Shown here in pieces: positions 5,543 through 11,759 of a stretch of 11,759 nucleotides of DNA. This stretch comes from Blastocatellia bacterium. Its GTDB lineage: Bacteria > Acidobacteriota > Blastocatellia > UBA7656. The notes below the pieces were generated by a model, which had not been told where the DNA came from, searched no databases, and saw only the letters and a list, made by a program, of their open reading frames with translations. The position numbers and the translations under genes were made by a program. Location: the NCBI GenBank assembly GCA_022615215.1, contig JAKEHD010000190.1, forward strand, positions 1 through 11,759. The letters are read 5' to 3'. Positions within the stretch are counted from its first letter, which is position 1, and every line of letters starts with the position of its first letter.

Positions 5543-7399
5543 CGCCGCCCCCTGATCCCTGCCCGTGGGAAGCGTGAAGGTGAAAGTCGTGCCTTCACCC
5601 ACGCGGCTCTCGACGCGGATTCGACCGCCCTGAGCTTCGACGAGCCGTTTCACAAGTGCAAGCCCTAGTCCCGTGCCGCCGCCCCGAAGGCTGCTCACTT
5701 GAATGAAGCGGTCGAATATTCGCGGCAGGTACTCTTCGGGAATGCCCTCGCCCATGTCATCGACGCTGAACATCACGCGACCGGAAATCTCTGTCGCTCC
5801 AATGGTCACCTGCCCGTCGCGTTCGGTGTGGCGGATGGCATTCGATAACAGGTTATCGAAGATTCGCTTTACAGCCTGGCGATCTGCAACAACAGGGGGC
5901 AGGTCCGGCCAGACATCGTTTACAAGCTTGACGTGTTTGCTTTCCGCAGCAGCCTGGAAACGGTCGAGGGCCGCCCGCGCGAGATCGACGGGGCGCAAGG
6001 CTTCGGCAGAGATGCGCCTCGCCCCTGATTCTATCTCGGCCAGTTCCAGCAGGTCGCTCATTATCTCGTCGAGTTGCTCGGCGTTCTGGCGAGCTTCCAT
6101 CAGCATCTCGGTTTGCTGCGCAGTCAACGCGCCCGTGTATCCTTCTATGACCGAATGCAGCGCGAGTCTGAGCGAGCGGAGCGGCTCTCGCAGTTTGGCC
6201 GATGCAACCGATATGAATCCGGTCTTGAGCTGGTCTACCGCTCGCATGGCGGTAATATCTTCGAGCACCGTGACGGTTCCTATAAGCCTTCCATCGGAGT
6301 CGCGCATGGGCGTAGTGCGCAGTTGAAAGCTGCGTTCGACCCCGCCCGCCCGATTATGCACAAGGCCGGCCTCGCCCTCTGCGGCGACCGCCTTTTGCAT
6401 AGTCACGGCATCGCGCACCGCGCGCAAAATGCGTTCGCCCGCGCTGAAGCCGGAGAGGGAAATATCGTCGTCTTTCGAGCCGCCATTGCCATGCTCGCCG
6501 AACAGGTCGGACGCTGCGCGATTAAGCTTCGTGATGCGACCCTGAGCGTCGGTCACGATCACGGGTTCGTATATCGAATCTATCACGGCGTCGGACTTTT
6601 TTCTCTCAAGAAGCATGCGCCAGTAATCCGACTGACGCATGGCTCGAAGGCGTGCCGCCATTCGATTGAACTCGGAGGCAAGTATCCCTATCTCGTCCTT
6701 CGTAGAGATGTCTATGTGCTGATCGAAATCTCCTTCGCCGATGCGCCTGGCCCTTTCAGTGAGGACCGAGACCGGCTTGAAAATATAATCAGTAAAGCGC
6801 CAGGCAAAGATGAGAGCGAATCCCAAAGCTATGGCGGCAAGCACCCCGGCGGAGATTTCCGCCCGCCAGGACTCAGAGATCGCCCTCTCGTTGGCCGCAA
6901 GCATCGCCTGCTGATTCAAGCGCAACAGGTCGTCGAGCCTGCTCTTGAGCGCGAGGAAGCCGGGTTTCATAAGGTCGAAGTAGTACCCGGACTGTTCGGC
7001 AAAAGATTTATTTGCATCCGCATCAAGAAACTGTTTCAAGTCGCGGCTATAGTCGGAATACCTTGCTTTTATATCCGCGATGATCTGATTTTCGCCCGAC
7101 TCGGTTATATTGTTCTCGGTTATTTGAAACTCGCGCGAAAACATTTCATCGCTTGCAGCGAACTCTTGCCGCGCTTCATCCGTGTGACCGGCTATGAAGA
7201 GCAGAGCCGACGAGTCCTGACGCGCGAGGGCCTCCTGCATGTTTTCTGTGGCGCTTATGCTCTTGTAGTTGTTTACGAGTATTACATCGATTGCCCGCCC
7301 AAGCTTCACGAGATGATAGATGCCCCAGGCGCTCACGAGCAGAATAAGGGCTATCAGCAGGCCGTAGCTAAACGTGAGCTTTCTCTTCAGGCTGTTCAT
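5525..7399 (-). CDS. KinB-like membrane sensor with degenerate HisKA (pseudo-histidine kinase)
   Basis: A 624-aa inner-membrane protein starting 13 nt after kdpC, so almost certainly co-transcribed. It has a membrane helix at about 11-31, a periplasmic helical sensor of about 150 residues resembling the KinB type, a second helix at about 182-202, HAMP at about 203-256, PAS at about 268-385, a HisKA-type dimerisation helix pair at about 388-458, and HATPase at about 505-612. The ATPase boxes look intact: NLLSNAIRH (516-524), DMGEGIP (548-554), FDRF (562-565), GGGTGLGLAL (573-582). The HisKA motif reads SAKLREPL (400-407) where SHELRTPL is expected. Ala401 replaces the phosphoacceptor His, and the Glu and Thr of the phosphatase motif have become Lys and Glu. 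It probably cannot carry a phosphohistidine and may modulate KdpD. The last codons and stop come from a GCGTGATGCGTGA repeat. No clear Shine-Dalgarno is seen. Confidence 0.88.
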   Translation of the reverse strand: MNSLKRKLTFSYGLLIALILLVSAWGIYHLVKLGRAIDVILVNNYKSISATENMQEALARQDSSALLFIAGHTDEARQEFAASDEMFSREFQITENNITESGENQIIADIKARYSDYSRDLKQFLDADANKSFAEQSGYYFDLMKPGFLALKSRLDDLLRLNQQAMLAANERAISESWRAEISAGVLAAIALGFALIFAWRFTDYIFKPVSVLTERARRIGEGDFDQHIDISTKDEIGILASEFNRMAARLRAMRQSDYWRMLLERKKSDAVIDSIYEPVIVTDAQGRITKLNRAASDLFGEHGNGGSKDDDISLSGFSAGERILRAVRDAVTMQKAVAAEGEAGLVHNRAGGVERSFQLRTTPMRDSDGRLIGTVTVLEDITAMRAVDQLKTGFISVASAKLREPLRSLRLALHSVIEGYTGALTAQQTEMLMEARQNAEQLDEIMSDLLELAEIESGARRISAEALRPVDLARAALDRFQAAAESKHVKLVNDVWPDLPPVVADRQAVKRIFDNLLSNAIRHTERDGQVTIGATEISGRVMFSVDDMGEGIPEEYLPRIFDRFIQVSSLRGGGTGLGLALVKRLVEAQGGRIRVESRVGEGTTFTFTLPTGRDQGAAVMRDA

Positions 7400-7412
7400 A
7401 TTCGATCAAACA

Positions 7413-8006
7413 TCAATGAGATGATGCCCCTTGAGGCCGGGCCGCATCCAGTGCCAGGTTCAGTTCGAGCACATTCACGCGGGCCTCGCCCATTATGCCC
7501 CATTGTCTGCTCTCGGTATGCTCACGCACGAGCCGCTTTACTTCATCTTCGCTCAGGCGGCGCTCGCGGGCAACGCGCGGAATCTGCCAGGCGGCCGATG
7601 CGGGCGTGATGTGCGGGTCAAGCCCCGATGCCGATGCCGTGACCATATCGACAGGGATTGGCGAGCCGGGATTTTCGGCGCGCAAGCTGTCAGCAAGCGG
7701 CTTCACTCTTTCTTCAAAGAGCTTTCGGCTCGTCGGTCCCAGATTGCTGCCGCTTGACGAGGCGGCGTCGTATCCCGCGCCTGCCGCCGAGGGCCGCGAA
7801 TGAAAATATCCCGCTCCTCGAAACGGCTGGCCTATGAGCCGCGAGCCTTTTACCCGGCCGTCTATTTCGATCAGGCTGCCCTGAGCTTTCTCCTTGAAGA
7901 GCAGTTGCGCGAGGCCCGTCACCGCGAGCGGATATACGACTCCGAGCAGGAGCATGAGAATCACTGTCAACCGGATTGCCGGATAGAATTGTTTGAGTGC
8001 GTTCAT
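7413..8006 (-). CDS. kdpC: KdpC, potassium-transporting ATPase subunit C
   Basis: A 197-aa single-pass membrane protein of usual family length. A short cytoplasmic N-terminus precedes a membrane helix at about 12-34, and the rest is periplasmic. Conserved KdpC signatures are present: GSRLIGQPF, YFHSRPSAA, SGSNLGPTS and the region ASASGLDPHITPASA with QIPRVA after it. KdpC stabilises the KdpAB complex and increases its apparent affinity. The ATG at 8006 is preceded by AAGGAG at an 8-nt spacing (8015-8020), and the gap from kdpB is 20 nt. The next gene, the degenerate sensor, starts 13 nt after its stop. Nothing is missing. Confidence 0.96.
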   Translation of the reverse strand: MNALKQFYPAIRLTVILMLLLGVVYPLAVTGLAQLLFKEKAQGSLIEIDGRVKGSRLIGQPFRGAGYFHSRPSAAGAGYDAASSSGSNLGPTSRKLFEERVKPLADSLRAENPGSPIPVDMVTASASGLDPHITPASAAWQIPRVARERRLSEDEVKRLVREHTESRQWGIMGEARVNVLELNLALDAARPQGASSH

Positions 8007-8014
8007 TAGATATT

Positions 8015-8020
8015 CTCCTT
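8015..8020 (-). promoter_or_regulatory. Ribosome binding site of kdpC
   Basis: AAGGAG on the minus strand, 8 nt before the ATG at 8006 and inside the 20-nt kdpB-kdpC gap. It confirms the kdpC start. Confidence 0.7.
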
Positions 8021-8026
8021 ATGCCA

Positions 8027-10150
8027 TCAGGCCAGGCCGATCAGGTGTACAAGCATGTCTATGAGCTTGATCCCTACAAAGGGCGCGACGAGTCCGCCAA
8101 GCCCGTAGATGAGCAGATTGCGCCTGAGCAGGACCGATGCCCCGAGAGGGCGATACCTGACGCCGCGCAGGGCGAGCGGGACGAGCGCGACTATTATCAG
8201 GGCGTTGAATATCACGGCAGACAGAATCGCGGATTCAGGCGTCCTAAGCTGCATGATGTTGAGCGCCGCAAGCGGGCCTTCCTTCACTCCGATGAGCGCA
8301 TAAAGCCCTGAGAAGATGGCCGGGATGATGGCAAAGTATTTCGCCACGTCGTTCGCAATCGAAAAAGTCGTGAGAGCGCCGCGCGTCATAAGCAGTTGTT
8401 TTCCGATCTCGACTATCTCTATAAGCTTGGTCGGGTTCGAATCCAGATCGACCATGTTGCCCGCTTCTTTAGCGGCCATAGTCCCCGTATTCATCGCCAC
8501 GCCGACATCGGCCTGAGCCAGAGCGGGCGCATCGTTCGTTCCATCGCCGGTCATTGCGACGAGCTTGCCCTGTGCCTGTTCGCGGCGGATCAAATCCATC
8601 TTGTCCTGTGGACGGGCTTCGGCAAGGAAATCATCCACGCCCGCTTCGCGCGCAATAGCGGCCGCGGTCAGGGGGTTATCGCCCGTGATCATCACTGTCT
8701 TTATGCCCATCGTTCGCAGGTGATCGAACCTCTCGCGCATGCCGCCCTTCACTATGTCTTTCAGGTGGATGACGCCGAGTATGCGACTGCGGTCGGCTAC
8801 GGCCAGCGGAGTCCCCCCGGCGCTCGCTATGCGTTCCACCACATCCTTGAATTCCGATGGGACTGTGTTTCCCTGAGAAGCGGCAAAGTCGAGAATAGAA
8901 TCCGGCGCGCCTTTGCGAATCAAGCGGCCGTCAAGGTCGATACCGGACATCCGCGTCTGCGCGGAGAAGGGGACGAAGCACGCATTGTGAGAAGCCAGAT
9001 CACGGCCTCGCAGACCGTACTTCTTCTTCGCCAGCACGACTATGGAACGCCCCTCGGGCGTTTCATCCGACAGGCTCGAAAGCTGCGCGGCATCGGCCAG
9101 TTCTTTTTCTTCTATTCCGGGCAGGGGGATGAACTCGGTCGCCTGACGATTGCCGAGCGTGATTGTGCCCGTCTTATCGAGCAAGAGCGTGTTCACATCG
9201 CCCGCCGCTTCCACCGCGCGGCCCGACATCGCCAGAACGTTATGTTGAATAAGACGGTCCATTCCCGCGATGCCTATGGCCGACAGCAGCCCGCCGATGG
9301 TCGTGGGGATAAGGCATACGAGCAGCGCCACGAGCACTGTGATCGAAGGCAGCGACGCGGGAGCGAACCCGCCTGCGGACTCTGCCTCGCGTGTACTGTA
9401 GAGCGCGTAAGAAGGCAATGTGACTACGGCGAGCAGAAAGATTATCGTCAGCCCGGCCAGCAGTATATTCAATGCGATTTCGTTCGGCGTCTTCTGACGC
9501 TCCGCGCCTTCGACGAGCGCGATCATGCGGTCGAGAAAAGTCTCGCCGGGATTCGACGTGATGCGCACTTTTATCCAATCCGACAAGACCTTGGTGCCGC
9601 CCGTGACGGCAGAGCGGTCGCCGCCCGACTCGCGTATGACGGGCGCGCTCTCTCCCGTGATGGCCGATTCGTCCACCGATGCGACCCCTTCGATGACTTC
9701 GCCGTCGCCGGGGATGAACTCGCCCGCTCGCACGAGTACGAGGTCGCCTTTGCGCAATTTGGGCGCAGGGATGATTTTGGTTCTTATATCCTGCACGCCG
9801 TGTTCCGGGTTTTCGATTATGAGATTTGCGGTCGTCTCCGTCTTTGCCTTTCGAAGCGTATCGGCCTGAGCTTTGCCGCGCCCTTCGGCCATGGCTTCAG
9901 CGAAGTTCGCAAACAAGACTGTGAACCATAGCCAGAGCGTCACCTGAACGGTGAAGAGCAGGTCGGCGGTATTGCCGACGACGATGTCTCGAATGATAAG
10001 CAGCGTTGTCAGCGCGCTTCCTGCCTCGACCACGAACATCACAGGGTTGCGCGCAGTCCGGCGCGGGTCGAGCTTGCGAAAAGCATCCTTCGTCGCCCGC
10101 TTGACTATCAGCGAATCGAACAAGGGTCTCTGTTGTGTCTTCTCTGCCAT
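8027..10150 (-). CDS. kdpB: KdpB, P-type ATPase subunit of the potassium pump
   Basis: A 707-aa type IA P-type ATPase that powers K+ uptake through KdpA. Numbering from my chosen start: actuator TGES at 165-168, M4 segment CLIPTTIG at 279-286, phosphorylated Asp325 in DKTGT, PFSAQTRMSG (394-403) and KGAPD (413-417) in the nucleotide-binding domain, hinge TGDGTNDAP at 534-542, and FSIANDVAKYFA at 596-607 holding the Asp and Lys of the KdpB membrane core. The Ser of TGES corresponds to the inhibitory phosphorylation site described in E. coli KdpB and is conserved here. The frame stays open to an ATG at 10231, but the ATG at 10150 has GAGGAG 5 nt upstream and gives the normal N-terminus. The stop lies 20 nt before kdpC. 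It is complete with no anomalies. Confidence 0.97.
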   Translation of the reverse strand: MAEKTQQRPLFDSLIVKRATKDAFRKLDPRRTARNPVMFVVEAGSALTTLLIIRDIVVGNTADLLFTVQVTLWLWFTVLFANFAEAMAEGRGKAQADTLRKAKTETTANLIIENPEHGVQDIRTKIIPAPKLRKGDLVLVRAGEFIPGDGEVIEGVASVDESAITGESAPVIRESGGDRSAVTGGTKVLSDWIKVRITSNPGETFLDRMIALVEGAERQKTPNEIALNILLAGLTIIFLLAVVTLPSYALYSTREAESAGGFAPASLPSITVLVALLVCLIPTTIGGLLSAIGIAGMDRLIQHNVLAMSGRAVEAAGDVNTLLLDKTGTITLGNRQATEFIPLPGIEEKELADAAQLSSLSDETPEGRSIVVLAKKKYGLRGRDLASHNACFVPFSAQTRMSGIDLDGRLIRKGAPDSILDFAASQGNTVPSEFKDVVERIASAGGTPLAVADRSRILGVIHLKDIVKGGMRERFDHLRTMGIKTVMITGDNPLTAAAIAREAGVDDFLAEARPQDKMDLIRREQAQGKLVAMTGDGTNDAPALAQADVGVAMNTGTMAAKEAGNMVDLDSNPTKLIEIVEIGKQLLMTRGALTTFSIANDVAKYFAIIPAIFSGLYALIGVKEGPLAALNIMQLRTPESAILSAVIFNALIIVALVPLALRGVRYRPLGASVLLRRNLLIYGLGGLVAPFVGIKLIDMLVHLIGLA

Positions 10151-10155
10151 AATGG

Positions 10156-10161
10156 CTCCTC
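10156..10161 (-). promoter_or_regulatory. Ribosome binding site deciding the kdpB start
   Basis: GAGGAG on the minus strand, 5 nt before the ATG at 10150. It favours this start over the in-frame ATG at 10231, whose extra 27 residues do not resemble KdpB. Confidence 0.75.
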
Positions 10162-10212
10162 GGGAAATGTCCGAGCGTGTTGCCAGCTTGTCGAGGGCTG
10201 CCGGTCGCACGA

Positions 10213-10287
10213 TTAGCGAAGCGGGCGACAATCTAGCAGATTGTCGGACTTAAAGATTTCTTTCTTATCCGGCGCAGCCGTTTTCAT
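10213..10287 (-). CDS. Possible 24-aa leader-like ORF overlapping a 9-aa ORF upstream of kdpB
   Basis: A 24-codon frame (MKTAAPDKK to RPLR) starts at 10287. Its ATG overlaps the TGA of a 9-codon frame at 10284-10313 (MTLCVALKS) in an ATGA arrangement typical of translational coupling. The 9-codon frame has GAGGAG 6 nt before its ATG. The longer frame runs across the 17-mer repeat and the 8-bp hairpin, so its peptide is partly encoded by repeat DNA. It is more likely a by-product of the spacer than a functional peptide, but the coupled starts are clear in the sequence. Confidence 0.2.
   Translation of the reverse strand: MKTAAPDKKEIFKSDNLLDCRPLR
10226..10246. repeat. Perfect 8-bp hairpin upstream of kdpB
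   Basis: CGACAATC at 10226-10233 and GATTGTCG at 10239-10246 flank a 5-nt loop (TAGCA). It lies about 75 nt before the kdpB start and 4 nt from the repeated 17-mer. It could be an mRNA processing or stability element; no T-run follows on the minus strand. Confidence 0.6.
10251..10267 (+). repeat. 17-mer repeat, copy 3 (TAAAGATTTCTTTCTTA)
   Basis: Identical to 5424-5440 over 17 nt and to 4206-4221 over 16 nt. It lies about 100 nt upstream of the kdpB start and inside the 24-codon mini-frame. Confidence 0.85.
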
Positions 10288-10347
10288 GATTTCAGGGCGA
10301 CGCATAGCGTCATGAACAACTCCTCGGAAAACCTTCGTTTGTAGTCT

Positions 10348-10394
10348 GCCTTCAGGCGAAGCTCCTCGTCTTGAAAAGATCGCCGCCTGAAGGC
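10348..10394. repeat. 11-bp inverted repeat just after kdpA (REP-like)
   Basis: GCCTTCAGGCG at 10348-10358 is the exact reverse complement of CGCCTGAAGGC at 10384-10394, with a 25-nt loop. Past a small bulge the arms continue to pair (AGTC with GACT). It lies 21 nt beyond the kdpA stop. The shape is that of a REP-type interspersed element or a stability hairpin that protects kdpA mRNA. No T-run follows, so it is not an obvious intrinsic terminator. Confidence 0.7.
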
Positions 10395-10415
10395 GGGACT
10401 CTGAACTTTTCGCGA

Positions 10416-11759
10416 TCAAAACAATGCTCCCGATTTCATCAGGAAATGCTCGACTACGGGACCGAGCGACAGAACGGGAAAGAATGTTAGCGCCCCGACT
10501 ATAAGTATCACCCCGATCAACAGCGCGACGAAGAGAGGCGTGTGTACAGGAAATGTGCCCGCCGTCGGAGGCGCGGTCTTCTTTGCGGCGAGGCTCCCGG
10601 CAATCGCCATCATAGGGATGATCATCAGGTATCGCCCGATGAGAATCGAAACCCCTATGGTCGTGTTGTACCAGGGCGTGTTGGCGTTCAGCCCCGCGAA
10701 GGCCGAGCCGTTGTTTCCCGTGCCCGAAGTGTATGCGTAGAGAATCTCCGAGAGTCCGTGCGGCCCCGTGTTGTTGCGCGATGAGAGACCTGCATCGATC
10801 AGGCTCGCCCAGGCCGTCAGGACCAGAATCGAAAGGGCGAAGATGAGCGCGTAGAGCATGGCCATCTTCACCTCTTTCGCCTCGATCTTCTTTCCGAGGT
10901 ATTCCGGCGTCCGGCCGACCATCAGCCCTGCGATGAAGACCGTGAGCACCACCATCACGAGCATGCCATACAGGCCCGCGCCTACTCCGCCGAAGATGAC
11001 TTCTCCGAGAAGGATGTTCAACAGCAGCATCATTCCGCCGAGCGGTGTATAGGAATCGTGCATGGAGTTGACCGAGCCGTTCGAGGCCGCCGTCGTCGCT
11101 GTGGCCCACACGACGGAATTGAGTACGCCGTAGCGCACCTCCTTGCCTTCCATGTTGCCGCCCGATTGTTGTAGGCCATCGATCTCGGTCGCCGCTTGCG
11201 TCACGCCATATTGATCGAAGATGGGACTCGCGCGCGCTTCGTAGTGGTAAGTGACGAAAACCCCTGCGAGCCAGAGTATCGCCATCGCCGAAAAGACGGC
11301 CCAGCCATGTTTTTGATTCCCGACCATTCGGCCGAGTGTGTAGGTGAGGGCCGAAGGGATGGCGAGGATGGCAAGCATTTCGAGAAAATTCGAGAGCGGC
11401 GTCGGATTTTCATAAGGATGAGACGAGTTGACATTGAAGAACCCGCCGCCGTTCGTGCCGAGTTGTTTGATTATGATCTGTGAAGCGGCCGGCCCTTGAG
11501 CGATCACCTGTTCTGTGTGAGTTTCAATGGTCGTCGTGCCGTCACCAGCGACGGTCTCGACCTGCTGAGGTTCGACGAGCGCGGCGCGCGTGTAAGGCTT
11601 GAAGTTTTGAATGACTCCCTGTGAGACCAAAAAGAGCGCGCCGACAAGTGAGAGCGGCAACAGTACGTAAAGCACGGCGCGCGTCATATCGACCCAGAAA
11701 TTGCCTACGGTCCTCGACTCGCGCCGCGCGATGCCGCGAACGAGTGCTATGGCAAGGGC
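10416..11759 (-). CDS. kdpA: KdpA, potassium-binding and translocating subunit (5' end outside window)
   Basis: The last 447 residues of KdpA, a polytopic inner-membrane protein of the superfamily of K+ transporters that binds and conducts K+. The frame is open to the right edge (the visible part starts with a segment ending GNFWVDMTRAVLYVLLP), so the ATG near 11687 is internal. Roughly the first 110 to 150 residues are missing. Pore and selectivity-filter signatures are clear: TNGGGFF followed by NSSHPYENPTP, DSYTPLGGMMLLLNILLGE followed by VIFGGVGAGLYGM, and SGTGNNGSAFAGLNANTP. The protein ends at 10416 with no truncation. The kdp promoter and any kdpF would lie beyond the right edge. Downstream is a REP-like inverted repeat and then kdpB. 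Confidence 0.96.
   Translation of the reverse strand, partial: ALAIALVRGIARRESRTVGNFWVDMTRAVLYVLLPLSLVGALFLVSQGVIQNFKPYTRAALVEPQQVETVAGDGTTTIETHTEQVIAQGPAASQIIIKQLGTNGGGFFNVNSSHPYENPTPLSNFLEMLAILAIPSALTYTLGRMVGNQKHGWAVFSAMAILWLAGVFVTYHYEARASPIFDQYGVTQAATEIDGLQQSGGNMEGKEVRYGVLNSVVWATATTAASNGSVNSMHDSYTPLGGMMLLLNILLGEVIFGGVGAGLYGMLVMVVLTVFIAGLMVGRTPEYLGKKIEAKEVKMAMLYALIFALSILVLTAWASLIDAGLSSRNNTGPHGLSEILYAYTSGTGNNGSAFAGLNANTPWYNTTIGVSILIGRYLMIIPMMAIAGSLAAKKTAPPTAGTFPVHTPLFVALLIGVILIVGALTFFPVLSLGPVVEHFLMKSGALF

Larger units (their letters stand above)
10151..10415. other. 265-nt kdpA-kdpB spacer with hairpins, a repeated 17-mer and two mini-frames
   Basis: This is long for a spacer between pump subunits that are usually closely linked. 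In transcription order it contains an 11-bp inverted repeat (10348-10394), a 9-codon frame overlapping a 24-codon frame, the repeated 17-mer (10251-10267) and a perfect 8-bp hairpin (10226-10246). It then runs into the kdpB ribosome binding site. I see no promoter I would defend. Confidence 0.6.

Noticed and set aside
6074..7609. 511-codon plus-strand frame opposite the KinB-like gene and kdpC
   Set aside because: It is antisense to two genes with clear domain motifs and spans their junction. No ribosome binding site or family resemblance.
8396..9931. 511-codon plus-strand frame opposite kdpB
   Set aside because: Shadow of the highly conserved kdpB gene; composition is Arg/His-rich without domains.
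10151..10231. Extended kdpB N-terminus from the ATG at 10231
   Set aside because: The extra 27 residues do not resemble KdpB, and the ATG at 10150 has a proper ribosome binding site.

Overview
The window holds most of a high-affinity potassium uptake (kdp) locus on the minus strand, plus one unrelated-looking gene on the plus strand at the left edge. The DNA is moderately GC-rich, with Shine-Dalgarno-type starts and many short interspersed repeats between genes. KdpD is split into two proteins, and several families of 7- and 8-base tandem repeats occur. These traits suggest a free-living Gram-negative-type bacterium with repeat-rich spacers, possibly Acidobacteriota. The placement is inference from general features, not from a marker gene.

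Layout in transcription order (minus strand, right to left): kdpA (cut by the right edge), a 265-nt repeat-bearing spacer, kdpB, kdpC, a KinB-like sensor kinase homologue, a 138-nt repeat spacer, the N-terminal half of KdpD (KdpD plus Usp domains), a 147-nt repeat spacer, the C-terminal half of KdpD (DUF4118-GAF-HisKA-HATPase), a 297-nt repeat-rich spacer, and kdpE. kdpB-kdpC-sensor are tightly packed (20 and 13 nt apart). Each later regulatory gene is set apart by a spacer made largely of tandem repeats. At the left, a 413-codon gene of unknown function runs on the plus strand towards kdpE, behind a good sigma70-like promoter and ribosome binding site.

Function: KdpA (channel-like K+ subunit), KdpB (P-type ATPase) and KdpC form the K+ pump. 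KdpD-N and KdpD-C should together make the sensor kinase that phosphorylates KdpE, the OmpR-type regulator of the operon. The additional sensor between kdpC and kdpD has an intact ATP-binding domain, but alanine replaces the phosphoacceptor histidine and the neighbouring phosphatase-motif residues are also changed. It looks like a pseudokinase partner. The most interesting content is this three-protein sensory arrangement (pseudokinase + KdpD-N + KdpD-C) and the way short repeats have invaded the regulatory half: they form the spacers, supply stop codons of both kinase genes, overlap a possible start of KdpD-N, and insert in frame into the GAF domain of KdpD-C.
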